A stretch of 64,000 nt of DNA from Amphirosellinia nigrospora (GCA_004123355.1 SCHM01000001.1:4766001-4830000), one strand, 5' to 3'. Shown: positions 1 through 13,017, counted from the stretch's first letter. Notes: generated by a model not told the origin, from the sequence alone. Made by a program: numbers and translations.

Positions 1-3000
1 CTGGTCTTCAGTCATGATGGTAGCAATGGTGCTGCACAGATAATCGACCGGCAGCACAGTGGATAGGTCGGCGTTTAGAGAGGGAAAGACGCCTAGGTCT
101 AGACTCCCGCTAATAAGGTTGTTTAAAAAGTCACCCCGATCGAGTCGAAAATGGCCACTAGTGGCCGACGCGGCGACAAAGGGTAAGCGATAGGAGGATG
201 CTTTAGCACCGCGGAAACGCGCTGCCGTAATCATTTTTTCGGCTAGGTATTTGGAGGTGCCATAGCCATACTCTCCGTCATGCTCACCAAGACCATAGCC
301 CACATGAATAGGCAATGTGGAGATGGTGGAGATGAAATGCACGGCCTTGCCACGGCCATAAGAGGCGAGACGGAGGATTTCGTGAGTGCCAAGGATGTTG
401 GGGCCAACGTAATCTTCCAACGGGCGCATCCAATCTACGAGAGCCCCTGAATGGAGGATAGCATCAACTCTGTTGGCCAGGTCATCAAACACATCTTCGC
501 GGAGGCCAAGCAGAGGCTGAGCGAGATCGCCGACCACCGGGTGCAGTAGCGGCTCGTACTCTGACTTCCAGAGGCTGTAATGTTTCAGCGTCTTGATCAT
601 TCGGGTTTGCGCCTGGTCAAGGCTGTCGGCGCGCACGAGACAGTACACAGCAATGCCCCTTTTCAGAAACTCGTATATCATGAATGCGCCGACAAAGCCG
701 GTTGAGCCTGTTACAAAAACAGTCTTGGGAGAGCTAGGACAAACAGTGGGGAGTTCAACTACGTTGCTAAACCGGAATGTGGGATCGAGAAGCCCCTTTC
801 GGATAGCTGCCATGTTGACGGAGCAAACTGGTGATGTCGGAGTACTTGGTGTTGACGTGGCACTCGGTGTTGCGCCGTCAGTCTCCGAACTGGACGATGA
901 ACTGCTCCCAATATCGCCTAGCAATAGAGATAACAGGAACTCACTAAGCGACTTTAGATTCGAGTAAAGGAGGACAATATTGGCAGGCAGTACCATTCCT
1001 GTCGAAGTTGCTAGGTGGTTGCGGATCAAAACCGCGGTCAAGGAGTCGACCCCAACTCTTGTAGGGGCCGACTGGCGTCTACCTCATCTGCCCTCGTATA
1101 TCCCAAGGCCCTAGCTACGGTTTCTCGGACCATATGCAACATGATGCTGTCATGCTGCTCAGCAGCAGCATCAAGCAACTTGTCACGTAAGTTGACGGCT
1201 CGATTGACTGATCCCTTTACCTTAGCTTGGCCCAGTAGTGAGCGTAAAACGGTGGGAATACCACCTTGCTCTTCATAGTACGCCCTGAGACGCTCCAAGT
1301 CAAGAACAGCAGCTACGGTGAGCTCGCGGCCTCCGTAGACGGCTTGCTCAAACAGGCTCAAGCCGATTTCTGGTGTGAGGTAACCTAATCCGAGCTGTGA
1401 GAGATGGGCGCGGGTCGTTGAAACGAGAGTCGTCGCCATGCCGTCTCCAGCCCACATACCATACGCTACCGAGGTGGCTGGCAGACTTTGGGCGCGTCGT
1501 AGGTATGCGAGCCCGTCAACAAAGGAGTTGGCAGCGGCGTAATTGGCTAATCCAGGCAGACCGATGATGCCCGATATAGAGGAAAACATCATAAAGACAT
1601 CCAAATCCATGTCTTTGGTCAGTTCGTGGAGATTCCATAGACCGTCTATCTTCGGTGCAAAAGTTGTGGCGCACTTCTGAGGCGTCAAGGTCGAGAGAAC
1701 ACCGGAGTCAACTACTCCGGCTGCATGAATCACGCCGCGTAAGGGTCGTTCGGCTGTGAATAACTGCATAATAGACTTGAGACTGTCAAGATCTGCTACG
1801 TCACCACCAACGACGGTAGCTTTAGCGCCCAGACTTGCGAGCTCGGCCACAAACGCGTCGGCGCCGAGAGATTCCATACCGCGTCGCGACGTCAGAACTA
1901 AGTCGCGAACTCCATGCGAGCTCACTAGTCGGCGGGCTACACGGCTTCCAAGATCACCAAGTCCGCCCGTAACCAAGACGGCGCCATCCGCTCGAAGTAA
2001 TGACCCCTTAACTGATGGCGATGCAACTAAGCTGGCTCGCTCTATGTGTGGTACGAGAAGCTGGGTCCGACGGACAGCAATTTCTGTCTGGTTGCCTAGC
2101 ATCAAAGCCGACCCGAGAGTGGCCGGTTCGGTCTCCTCATCCAAATCGATTATGCGTAGACACAACTCCGGGTGCTCACTCCGGGCGGTGCGCGCCAGGC
2201 CCCAGAGAGAGGCGGCGCCGATTCCAACAGGACGGTCACCGCCGGCGGCGCCGATAGCATGACGGGTAACCCATACCATCGGCACAGAAAATCCAGTTTC
2301 GGTCGCCTCTTGCAACTGCGCCAACGCCTCTGTAGTGAGTTTGTGCGCCGTCTGAACAACATCGGAATCAGAGTCCCATAGCGAGAGCAGGCCGTCAAGT
2401 TGATGGGCCTCCTGTAGCTGCGTAATAGGCACCAACTTAATCCCTATGTTGGATAAGGCCTGCTGCACCTCTTTTGCCCAAGTTGTCTCCTCTGATGAGC
2501 AGAGAAGACCCCATAAACCGCTAGCAGTGATATTGTCCGTGTTGACTCGACGCCAGTTCATCTCGAACATCATCTTTTCTACATTCTGTGCGGCTTCGTC
2601 AACATCAGCCTGTGGGATGCTACCAAACCAACTAGCGGTTTTGGCAGGCTGGAAAGTCTCCCGCTGAAAGGCGTAGGTGGGAAGTTTCACTCTTTGACAC
2701 CCGAAAGGCTTAAAGTATGCAGCCCAGTCGACTGACCCATGCCGCGAGTGAAACTCACCGATGCTGTTTTGGATGACCGAGGCTTCATCCATGCCTGGCT
2801 TTAGGGAAGGCAGCCAGAGAGTAGTACTCATTTGAGAGGTATCGGCTAAACACGCTGCACCCAAGGCGCAAAGTATTGGGCTCGGTCCAAGTTCAAGGAA
2901 GACATTTGCCCCGCGGTTCACCAGCTCTTGGAAGGCATCGCTAAATCGAACGGCATTGCGCGCTTGTTTGACCCAATACTCGGCTTCTTCAAGCTCGCCC

Positions 3001-6000
3001 GCCTCCGCCAGTCTACCGGTCATGCTGCTGATAATAGGGATCTTCGGTGGGTTGAACTGGACAGTTCGGGCTACAGCGTTAAAGTCATCCAACATACCGT
3101 TCATATGGTATGAGTGGAAAGCGTGACTAGTATCGAGGGCTTTGGTCTTGTGGCCTAGTTCGGCGAAATGAAGTACTACTGCCTCAACAGCATCAACATC
3201 TCCAGATATCACAGTCTGAGAAGGTGCATTATAGCCCGCGATTTCAACCTTGTCGGCCTGGCTTAGTTCTTCAATTGCCGCTGTGACCTCGGCGCTACTT
3301 GCTCCTATCGACGTCATCCTTCCACGGCAAGGAAGGGCTTGCATCAAGCGACCGCGCATCATAACAAGTCGGCAAGCGTCAGCCAAGCCCAAGACTCCTG
3401 CGACATGAGCTGCTGCAAGCTCCCCCACGCTGTGCCCAAGGAGAAAAGCTGGCTTCACGCCCCAACTATGCCACAATTTCCAGAGGGATACCTCGAGAGC
3501 AAAGAGGGCCGGCTGGGCAAAATCAGCCCGTTTTAACAATGAAGCAATCTCACTCCCCGACTCGGCCCACATAACGTCGAGAAGGGGTAACTCTAGCTCC
3601 GTGAACTGGGCGGCAATTTCGTCCAGTGAAGCCCGGAAAATAGGGTAGATATCGTATAAGCCCTTGCCCATTCCTAGTCGTTGACTGCCCTGCCCCGTGA
3701 AGAGTATCCCCACGCTTGCCTTTCCCATCTCGTTCATGCCGAGCCGATTGCTAGAGCTGGAATTAATGGACGCTAGCTTCTCTAGCATCTCTGCCTTCTC
3801 TCCTGCCGTCACGGCCAGTCTATGGTGGAAGTGTGTGCGTGATGTAGCTAATGAGTAAGCTATATCTATTAGCCGATCTTCCTTTCCAATACCGGTCTCA
3901 ATGTGCAACCGGATTTTCTCAACCTGCGCCCTAAGAGCAGACTCGCTCTTGGCTGACAACACAAACGGGACAACGACTGGGGCTGTAAGCGACGTGATGT
4001 TGTCAGTATCGCCGGTGAGTCTGGGGGGCTCCTCGACGATGATATGGGCATTTGTACCACCGATGCCAAATGCGCTCACACCTGCCGGCGTAGTCGGCTG
4101 GTATTTGGTAGCCACGGTTGGTTTTTCCAGAACCAATCCCATATTGGCGGCCTTCCAATCAACCGCTGTGGTAGGCTTGCTTATATGTAGTGTTTTGGGA
4201 ACAGAGTTATTCTGCATAGACAATACTACTTTTAACAACCCAACAAGACCAGCGGCTGCTTGAGTGTGTCCAATATTGGACTTGGCAGAGCCGACCCTGA
4301 GAAGACCCGAGCGAGAACGCCCTGTCCCAAAGACTTCAGCCAGCGCAGTAGCTTCGATAGGGTCCCCTAGCTTCGTACCAGTGCCGTGAGCTTCAATATA
4401 GTCGATATCATCTGGCGTCATCGCAACCCGGGCCAAGGCAGTGCGGATTAGTCTCGCCTGGCCGGGACCACTAGGCGCCGTTAGGCCAGAGCTGTGGCCT
4501 CCGTGGTTCACTGCAGTACCACGGAGCACGGCGTGAATGTCGTCGCCATCGCGCTGGGCATCAGACAGGCGCTTCAAGACGACCATGGCGGCGCCCTCGC
4601 TAAACCCGGTGCCGTTTGTGTTATCCGAGAAGGCTCTGCAGCGGCCATCCTCTGAGATACCGCGGAGTTTACTGAATTCAATATGTATACCCGGGTTGAG
4701 TAAAAGGCTTGCGCCTCCAACTACGGCTACATTACACTCGCCTTGACGCAAAGCATTGCATGCCAGGTGCGTGGCCACCAGAGACGACGAACACGCGGTA
4801 TCAACGGTGAGAGATGGCCCTGTAGACCAAATGTGTAGAGAGGGCCAGCCAGAGTCGCGTGAGCGCTTCCTGTGATAGAATATCCCTTGAGATCTGGCGG
4901 TGTACTATTCGTCGCCCCGTTGTTGCTGACGCCGAGAAAAACGCCCGTTGCGGTACCGCTCAGCTGATCCCTTGTATAGCCAGCTCGTTCAAAGACTTCC
5001 CAACACAACTCTAACATCAGATGCTGCGTCGGGTCCATTGCCTGTGCCTCACGCGGCGAGATTCCAAAGAAGGAAGCATCATACGAGTAAACTGAGTCGA
5101 GGAAGCCACCTCGACGGCAATATGACGTGCCATCAACATCGGGGTCCGCATTATATAGCTTATCAGCATCCCAACGGTCTTTAGGCACGTCTATAATTGT
5201 CTCGCCACCGTTTTGCAACAGCTGCCAGAAGCCCTCTGGTGTTACTACACCACCGGGTAGTCGACATGCCATAGAGACTATAGCAATCTCTTCATTGGTA
5301 CTAGGAAAGCTAGGCCCTCCTGCGTGGGACTTTCTTCGGGACTTTCCCTGCCTTCACCAGCCAGATATGCAGCCAATGCCTTGATTGTGTAGTTTTCAAA
5401 CAGTTTGGGTGTTGGCACATGTCGGCCCAGCTGTTTCTCTAGTACTGTCTGCATGCGAATAATGCGTACGGAATCGCCGCCGATATTGAAAAAATTATCT
5501 TCTATACCAATGCGGTTGTGACCAAGGATGTCCGACCAGATAGCCTGTATTTGTTGCTCTAACTCGGAGGTGGGCTGTGTGGAGGTTTGGTTCTGGATCG
5601 CCTCAATTGGATCAGGAAGGGCCTTTCGGTCGACCTTTTCGTTGGGCGACATAGGGAATGTATTCATTCGTACGAAAAACGATGGCATCATGTATGCAGG
5701 CAGGCGGTCGGTAACCCATGGGCGTAGAATGCTATCAAGTGTAGTCCCATTGTCCAAGGGCGTATGAAGCACACAATATGCCACCAGGCGGTCATCGCGA
5801 CTGATGACAACCGCCTGAGACACATTAGCATGATCAAGAAGAATTGCCTCGATATCGCCAACCTCGATACGGTGGCCACGGATCTTGACCACTCCATCTA
5901 TGCGCCCGATGACTTGGAGCTTTCCCGGCCCTATAAACCGGGCCAAGTCACCAGTACGGAAGAATCTGCCTCCGTGAAATGGGTTACTGAGAAACCGAGA

Positions 6001-7147
6001 GTGTGTGAGCTCAGGTTTGTTGCGGTACCCATTGGACACACTAACCGCCAATATATACTTCGCCCTCGCGACCCATGGGCGGGTGACATATTGTCGTCGA
6101 GGACGTAAATTCGGCCGTTGGCAACAGGATTTCCGACGACAATGTCGCCTTCTCCGACTTTCCAACACTTCCGTAAGTCGTCTCACAGGGCCCATACACA
6201 TTCCACACCGAATCGGCACAAGTGAGCAGGCGGTCTGCGAGGTGACGAGAGAGCGGTTCGCCTCCGCAAATGATTTTGGAAATCCGCGGTTTCCCTTCCC
6301 ATCCAGACTCCAGAAGCATTGTCCACGTCGCAGGCGTGGCTTGCAAAATGGTGACTTGGTGGCGATCCATTAAGCTAATGAGCTCACGCGGATCCTTGAC
6401 TGCACTGGTGTTTGCGATGATTTGTGGCACCAGACAAGATTGGCAAGAGCAACTCTAGGCCGACATGTCGAATGAAATGGTTGTGATGGCAAGCAATCGA
6501 TCATGCTCATTGCATCCCGGCTCATGCTTCCGCAGCGAGCCCAAAAAGTTTGCAGCGGCTCCGTGGCTGATCTCGACACCTTTAGGCCGCCCAGTGGAAC
6601 CAGATGTGTAGATGGCGTATGCCAAATCTTGAATTTGGATTTCAGTCCTCAGGTTGGAAGTATCTTTGATTGAGTCATCTCTTGCCTCCTCGACGTCCAA
6701 GCATATGTCTTTCCAGCGCGCAAGACCTTTGTCGGACTGCCGCTGAGGAGGATAAGTTTAGGGCCGGCATCTTCGACCATCTGATTGATGCGTTCGGGGG
6801 GAATGTTGAGTCGATGGAACAAGCCGCACCCAGCTTGAGCACCGCTATCATAACAACAACCAAGTCGATAGAGCGTGACACGGCGAGGCCAACCACATCG
6901 CCATGTTTTAAACCTCGGCCTGCGAGGCTTCGAGCAAGAATATTGGCGGATTCATTGAGCTCTTTGAAGGACACCTCAGTTTCGTTGTGGACCAAGGCAA
7001 TGTGGTCTGGAAGCAATCTACGACCTTCTCAAATAGTTGATCTAAACGATGACCTACTAAGGAGATGTCGTCTCTAGCGTTGAAGTCGTTAACTAGAGTA
7101 TTGTAGTCTTGGTCTGAGATGTTGTTGGTCTCTGCTTGGTAAGACAT
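1..7147 (-). CDS. swnK: Hybrid NRPS-PKS megasynthase, SwnK-like (C-terminus beyond window)
   Basis: In the known pathway SwnK condenses pipecolic acid with malonyl-CoA and releases the product reductively towards an indolizidine. Domains in order, by nucleotide position: adenylation about 6990-5640 ([11 protein letters not shown] near 6600, RTGDLARF near 5940, NEKVDRKAL near 5630); carrier with FFNIGGDS near 5485; ketosynthase 5272-3990 with active Cys in DTACSSSL at 4791-4793 and His in EAHGTGT and NIGHTQ; acyltransferase about 3710-2790 with GHSVGELAA near 3430; ketoreductase with GGLGDLG near 1965 and NYAAANSF near 1540; second carrier with GVDSL near 1045; thioester reductase from about 730 with GSTGFVGAF, running off the left edge. 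No dehydratase or enoylreductase is seen. The start is the ATG at 7147, MSYQAETNN. The locus appears interrupted about six times; whether these are real or assembly error cannot be decided here. Another A-T-KS-AT-KR-T-R synthase of similar architecture remains possible. Confidence 0.8.
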
Positions 7148-8540
7148 CTTGACTATATAGAAAAGGGTAGGATAATTAAAAGATACTAGTTGATTGGTAA
7201 TGAAGGCCGAGTTTTCTGGCGCGGACTTTGGGTACTTATACGATAGTAAAATGTTCAAAATCGACATTGGTCTTGTTGAAGATATGGTATGGCCATAGAC
7301 TTTGCTATTCTACTGAACTGTGAAGCCAGAAGGATCCGGAGGTTTAGGGTAAAGGTTGGTCTACCTAACCCCGGTTTCCGGCCGAGATAACGAATTTAAC
7401 AATACAAATGAATATCAAATTCAAGACGTTGATAATGCTATTACTACTCGCATAATATTTGTACGAAATACATGTTACGTAGGGCCAACTGAGTTTTGTT
7501 GTTCAAGACACTTTCACATATTGTGACATCTACCTATACCTGGTTGAAGTTGAAAAACTTCAGACCTAATCCAGGCAAATTGTGAGTTTAAACTAGCTCC
7601 TTCAAAGATGCATAGGCGCATAGTAAGCCAGGCGCCTAGAACTCACAAGAAATGGTCAATTGGCATAAAACAGTTCTTGGCTGCCTCTTCTTGCACTTCA
7701 GCTTTGCTTCAGCATTTGTCAACAGACGAGATATGCATCGTCTCGATTCTTCTTGCTGTGCCAGGCCGGCGCATCTTGCAAGCATCACACAAAAATTGAC
7801 TCTTGATGCGTGATCTGAAGTAAATGCTCAGACTAGCCTGCCCGAGCGCCGTGTCCGTCTGGGCGGGTACACCAGCATTCAGCTTGTTCAGCTTTCGCTC
7901 TTTAACTCTCGGCAATCGTTGCCGCCGTTGCAGCATCAATGATGTGAGGCCAAGGCGGTAGTATTCTTATGACACAGCCCAAAAGGCCACAATAGAGAGC
8001 AATTTATGGGTTCTCCATCTCGGATACCGAAGCGCTGCGACATGTGCCTACTGGGTCAGACCATGTACACCTCTCCTCACTACGCGAGAGAAATCGAGAG
8101 AGCATAGTATGGGTGCCATGGAGGGAAACGGAATTAGATGTTAGTGATAGTCTATAAGTCAAATGTGATTAAGAATCTCTTTCCAATGGTAATTACCTTA
8201 GAGGTTGTTAAGACTATAAGGAGACCAAACAGAGAAAGACTAATGTAACATTATGGAGCAATGTATCAGTGCTTACCCGAGCTACTGACTAATTATATGC
8301 ATCAGCATGTCTCATTCATCACTACAATGAGATTCACCTGCTCCATAGACTTTGCCGCCTTGTAAGGTTACCATATCCACAGCTCGTTGGTTTACGGTGT
8401 TGTTGAATGGATATACTATCGAACCCCTTAGCAGGCATCGCTTTCCCCCCATTGCCTATTTCCTCTATCGATTTCGATTTCGATTATTGACCCTTTCTAT
8501 TTGCATTGATTTGTTTGAACTTGACGTTAGCATCATAACG
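7148..8540. promoter_or_regulatory. Divergent intergenic region between megasynthase and dioxygenase
   Basis: No credible gene is visible. The two flanking genes point away from each other, so this 1.4 kb probably holds both promoters. It is AT-rich. I could not assign a specific regulator site. Confidence 0.4.
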
Positions 8541-9532
8541 ATGGAACGAAAGAGAAACGACAGTCTTCAACTCCTCGTCTGTTGCCTCCTATTGATGCAT
8601 TCTACCAGCCATCTAGAGCTGTCACCAAGATCCCGCAACGTCTCTCTAGAAGAGATTCTCGCAGTCCTTGAGCGAGATGGCGGTGTCGTCTTGACGACTT
8701 TGTCCACTGAGACCATGGATAAGATCGACGAGGATCTTGAGCCCTACGTGAATCCCATTGTGGATAACGATTCCATGACAACTTCATTGGGAAAAAACTC
8801 TTGTTATTCCGGGCTTGTTGGAAAGTCGGACACATCGCCAACATTCTCGACACCACGAGACTATAGAGAAACTCCTCAAAGTACTTCTAGAAGAGGGTAC
8901 CTGCTGTTTTTGAGCAGCATACGAGAGCTTGTCGTTGACCCGTTATTGAGTATCGCCTTGGTTTCTATGTCGGTCATGGCTCTCTCGTCAAGCACTACAC
9001 AAGGACGATATGATTCTCTAGCAAACACCGCCCGATATGAAATCACTGAAGTTGACGGCTTCAGCTGCTTTCTTGCGGGAACTAATATCACGCGCGAAAA
9101 TGGCGGCACTCAGGTCATTCTTGGCTCTCACAAGTGGGAACATGATCGACGTGGTCGCAGATGAGGTCTCCTCCTAGGTATGTCATTTATTGACAAGGAT
9201 ATCGTTCTGGTTTAGGACTAACTGGCATTGCTGTTTAGAAATGAATCGAGGCTCTGCTTTCATTTCCTTGGCAACTTGGCTCACGGATCTGGATACAACA
9301 CTATTCCTGGGAGGTTCGTAAGATTATCAATCTGTCTTCTGTCGGGGAACTCTACGTCAGGAGGAAAATCAGTTCTTGTGCATCCTCGAAGCAAAGTTCT
9401 AAAGATGAGCCCTAAGCTCCAAACTTTGCTTGGATTCAAGAAGCCAGCAAGCACTTGGTTGGGGATGGTGGAAAATGAAGACCTGCAAAAGACCTTGCTG
9501 CTGTGTATGAGAAGGTGTTTGATGATAGATAG
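8541..9532 (+). CDS. Phytanoyl-CoA-type Fe(II)/2-oxoglutarate dioxygenase (SwnH1/SwnH2-like)
   Basis: The start MERKRNDSL is at 8541. The N-terminal region reads SLEEILAVLERDGGVVLTTL and resembles the opening of fungal PhyH-family dioxygenases. A later block near 9055-9150 carries NGGTQVILGSHKWEHDRR, the family's characteristic stretch. Near 9265 FLGNLAHGSGYNT matches the region carrying the distal iron-binding His, followed by PKLQTLLGFKKP near 9420. In SWN clusters two such enzymes (SwnH1, SwnH2) hydroxylate the indolizidine; which one this corresponds to cannot be decided. The gene lies head-to-head with the megasynthase, which supports a shared pathway. The reading frame looks interrupted several times, with some of this possibly introns and some possibly sequence error. 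The 3' end is approximate. Confidence 0.65.
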
Positions 9533-10663
9533 TGTCACGATGTGTGACGTGAGTAGTCGGTGAACGTATCTAGCCCATAGAGCAAAGGACGTGTGTGTAT
9601 ATAGATGGAGATAGTCATCAGGAGGGATAGATACTTTGCGCATAACAAGAGTCATACTACCCCATACCAGAGGTTCTGACAGATAGTATTCTCGAATAAA
9701 CTTACTTGAAGAGTTGAAATCAGTTAGCTGCATATAGAAACGTGCTAGACAGCCCAATTACAGAGGGGTGCCGACTGCACGAAAGCTGCACGAAACTGCA
9801 CGTGGTTAAGTTCTCTCAATTCTTTTGTTCGGTGAGCCGCCGAGGTCCAGGTGAATGTACTTACGAAGTTATTCCTGTTTCAGGCAACAATGCCGCCCCT
9901 CTCCAGCCCTGCCGGCCCGGGCTGCCGGAGTGCCACGTGGTTTGCCAAGACCCCGCTTAGCCTATCGGAAGCCCTAGTAGTGTCTTATATGGTATAGAAT
10001 AGATCTTTTTCCTTGCATGAGAGTCTCGAATGACCCGGAAGAACCCCTACTAAATGTATGTAGTAAGTATTTGATTTCCGGATACGTTTTCCGGTCACTA
10101 GCTAGAGAATGGGCCTTTCATTAGTCTATTAGTACCAGCTCGGTTTATACGGCTATTAGACCTGCTTGCTTCACTGAATGAAGTTTTATGCTGGCGTGCA
10201 TGTGTAGACAACAGCTTCATGACGCCACATTTATTAGAGAGCTGACAATGGCAATTGGTGACCAGGAAGTAGCCGTAGGATAAGCCACATGGCAATGCAA
10301 TCTGATGAGCTATGGCCACATGGGTGGCAACTCTGACGATTTTGATCTATGCAGTGCAAACTTGCAAGTACGTAAGATACAACTGGGAACATTGAAATGG
10401 CACCTGGCCAGTACGAAAGGGAGGTTGTTTGATCGAGTTTGGCCTAGTTTATCTTGTAGCACTCAATTAATCTCAGCCTCACGTCCAAGGAGAAAATGGG
10501 AGTTGAAGGAGCGTGGTCCACCATGGAGGCCTAATATCGCTCTCAAAATACTTATTACCTTCCTCTCAACACCTGTGTTGCAAGTGTATCTCGGTTTAAT
10601 TCCAATTTACGCGATTGTGCGCCTACATCATTGCTAACTGCTCGATTGTTTACGCAGTCCACG
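9533..10663. other. Intergenic region
   Basis: No gene is recognised. A short direct repeat of TGCACGAAA-like units lies at 9775-9803, and a GC-rich patch around 9895-9935 contains GCCGGCCCGGGC. The segment probably includes the terminator of the dioxygenase gene and the promoter of the downstream reductase. Confidence 0.4.
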
Positions 10664-11577
10664 ATGCGCGTGGCAATTGCTGGTTATGGCGACTTAACTC
10701 GTTACATCTGCGAAGAGTTCGTCAAAGCCGGCCATGAACTCCTTATCTTAACACGCAATTTCAAATTCCAACTTGAGAACCAGGGCATTGCTCAGGCTAT
10801 CACGGATTATACACTATCGTCTCTGAAAACCCCTCTCGCCGATTGCGAAGTATTGATATCGACAATTTCAGACTTCTCCTCAGTCTATACCGATGTTCAT
10901 AGGATCTCATACAAGCCTGCTATGAGAGCCCAAAATGCAAACGCTTCATTCCCGCTGAGTTTGCAGTGAATATTGAGACGTATCCTGACCAGCCTGGGTT
11001 CTACTACGCCCCGCACGAGCCATCCGTGAGATGCTGCGCAATCAAACGGATATTGAGTGGACCTTGGTATGTATCGGCTGGCTGGCAGACTATTTCCTGC
11101 CAGCTAAGAATCGGTACAAAAGACATCGGGGAGTTCCATCCTATGAACTGGGAAGGCGAGAAGATTGTCATCCCAGGAACTGGAAATGAGCCTATGGATT
11201 TCACATGGGCACGAGATGTTGTCAGAGCACTGGCATCGTTGGTAAAAGCACCACAAGGATCATGGGAGCCCTATACATTCATGTCAGGAGAGCGCAGCTG
11301 CTGGAACGACTCAATTAGGCTCGTCAGACAAAAGCACCGCTCTGATGCTCCGATAGAACATATTTCGCTGCATAATGTTGCAGAGATGGTCAAGACAGCT
11401 AAGGATGAGAATACCCTGATCCTTGCTGACTACTATCTGTTGTCAATCAGCCAGGCATGCGCCAACCCCTCAGACAAGGTTCAAGTTCACAGGGAAAAGT
11501 ATTTTTCGGGCGTTCACTTTCGGACTTTGCAAGATGGCCTGTCTCACTTGAACGAATATCCAGATTTGATAGTATGA
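10664..11577 (+). CDS. NmrA-like Rossmann-fold reductase (SwnN/SwnR-like)
   Basis: The start at 10664 gives MRVAIAGYGDLTRYICEEF, a beta-alpha-beta nucleotide-binding opening with GYGDLT in place of the classical GxxGxxG, as in fungal NmrA-like proteins. LLILTRN follows, then PLADCEVLISTISDFSS, the usual second half of the Rossmann fold. The C-terminal half (from about 10970) contains FAVNIETYPDQPGFYYAPHE, typical of NmrA/isoflavone-reductase-like proteins, and the product ends at 11577. SWN clusters encode two reductases of this type, SwnN and SwnR, which act on imine or iminium intermediates. This gene could be either one. It lies between the dioxygenase and the P5CR-like gene. The frame appears interrupted a few times. 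Confidence 0.65.
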
Positions 11578-11986
11578 AGCATTTATAGCTGTGCTTCAGT
11601 GAATATTAAGTATGACGAATTACAAAAAGACAACGTGGCAGCTGTAACTCGCGTACATGCAAGATAATTTATTCTGACGACTTCGATTATTTAAAATATT
11701 CTGATGGTACTAGACATTGGCTTATTTCTTAAACGAATTGCGATGACCAAGTTGGTTCAAAAATAATCAATTAAAACGCCGAAGTTTTGTTCTTGTGTAC
11801 TTGATGTATCACTCTATAGTTATCAAGAAAATAGCAGCAGCGTGTGTGTCCTCAGTACCAAGTTGGTTTATATACAAATGATCGTCTAGACCATTTTAGA
11901 GTCGATCATATATCTACAACTTCGGTACAGTAGAGGGCCTTTTGATGAATGCCATTTCCCCTTCATTTCATCAGTTAACACATCTC
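11578..11986. other. Intergenic region between convergent genes
   Basis: This AT-rich spacer separates the 3' ends of the NmrA-like gene and the P5CR-like gene, which converge here. It probably contains both transcript ends. No other feature is seen. Confidence 0.4.
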
Positions 11987-13017
11987 CTAGTCATCATGCT
12001 GCTTTCCGTTGCACTTTAATCCCTCACCTAGAGCACTCTGTTCTGACGTTGAAGCCCGCATGGCATCCATCCAGACGGCTCGGGTTCGCGCCTCTTCGAG
12101 CGTTCGCAGACCCTGTATCGTAGAGCCTCCGGGGCAAGCAACTTCGTATCGCAGGTCCTGCGTTGCCTTGCCCCTCATGACCAGCTCGGCTGTCCCAGCC
12201 ATCGTGGCAGCAGCCATTTGTGTCGCCTCCTTGCGAGAAAGCCCTAGTGCTACGGCGCCGTCTACCAGGCCGTCTATAACCATGGCGAAGAAAGCAGGGT
12301 GGACCCATTCAGCGTCGTAGATCGAGAACGTATCTGGCTGTGTGGTGAAGACGGCACCAACACATGAGAAAATGGCACGCGCTGTAGCTACGAAGCGTTC
12401 CGGTAGAGGTTGTGGGTGCTGAGGTGGGCGGACCTCGAGGACGGTACTGGAAGCTTGCACGGCGCAGGCGATGTTGGGCATAACACGGATCACCGAAAAC
12501 GCAGCGTCGCAGGCGCCACCAGCTCCCTCGTTGTTCGAGGCGACATGATGAAGGTGACTCTCGATTTCCTCAGAAGTCACGCCTGCGAGCACTGACATGA
12601 TCAGCTTCCCTGAAGAGCGACAGCCATACCTGGCTCTTCGAGAATGGGTTTGAAGAGGTGCGGCTGGCAGGCCAACAGGACCATATCGGCTTCCCGAACG
12701 GCAGAAACATTGTCGTTTATGTGCAAATCCACGGAAAAATCAAGAGCTTGAGGGCAGCTTGGAACAAATGCTGTCCGCTGACTGGGACGTCTTACACATG
12801 CCTTAAAGCGGCTTGGCAGTAAGTTTGCTCCATCTGCCTTGGGGCGGGAATCCTGAGCGGAGAGGACCCCGAGCAGTATCGCAGTTCCCATAATACCTGC
12901 GTAGAGAGGCATGTTAGCCTGGAATACAGATATGTGTGAATATCGTGACCAAATGAGTCCTCCGCATCCGAGAATCGCCAGCGTCTCTCCGACGCGTTCC
13001 GGGCTGCCATCAGGCAT
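11987..13017 (-). CDS. Pyrroline-5-carboxylate reductase-like (ProC family) enzyme
   Basis: The start at 13017 (MPDGSPERVGETLAILGCGG) gives the family's N-terminal Rossmann opening. EADMVLLACQPHLF near 12680 matches the conserved VFLAVKP-type strand. IRVMPNIAC near 12480 and AMVIDGLVDGAVALGLSR near 12260 match the dimerisation helices. CPGGSTIQGLRTLEEA near 12100 is the ProC signature that ends in the SPGGTT-type loop. The normal enzyme reduces P5C to proline with NAD(P)H. In a lysine-derived alkaloid pathway the related reaction reduces P6C to pipecolic acid, and P5CR-like genes have been noted beside SWN genes. The reading frame appears interrupted about twice, at least one of which may be an intron. 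A housekeeping proline gene is an alternative, but its place beside the megasynthase favours a cluster role. Confidence 0.7.
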
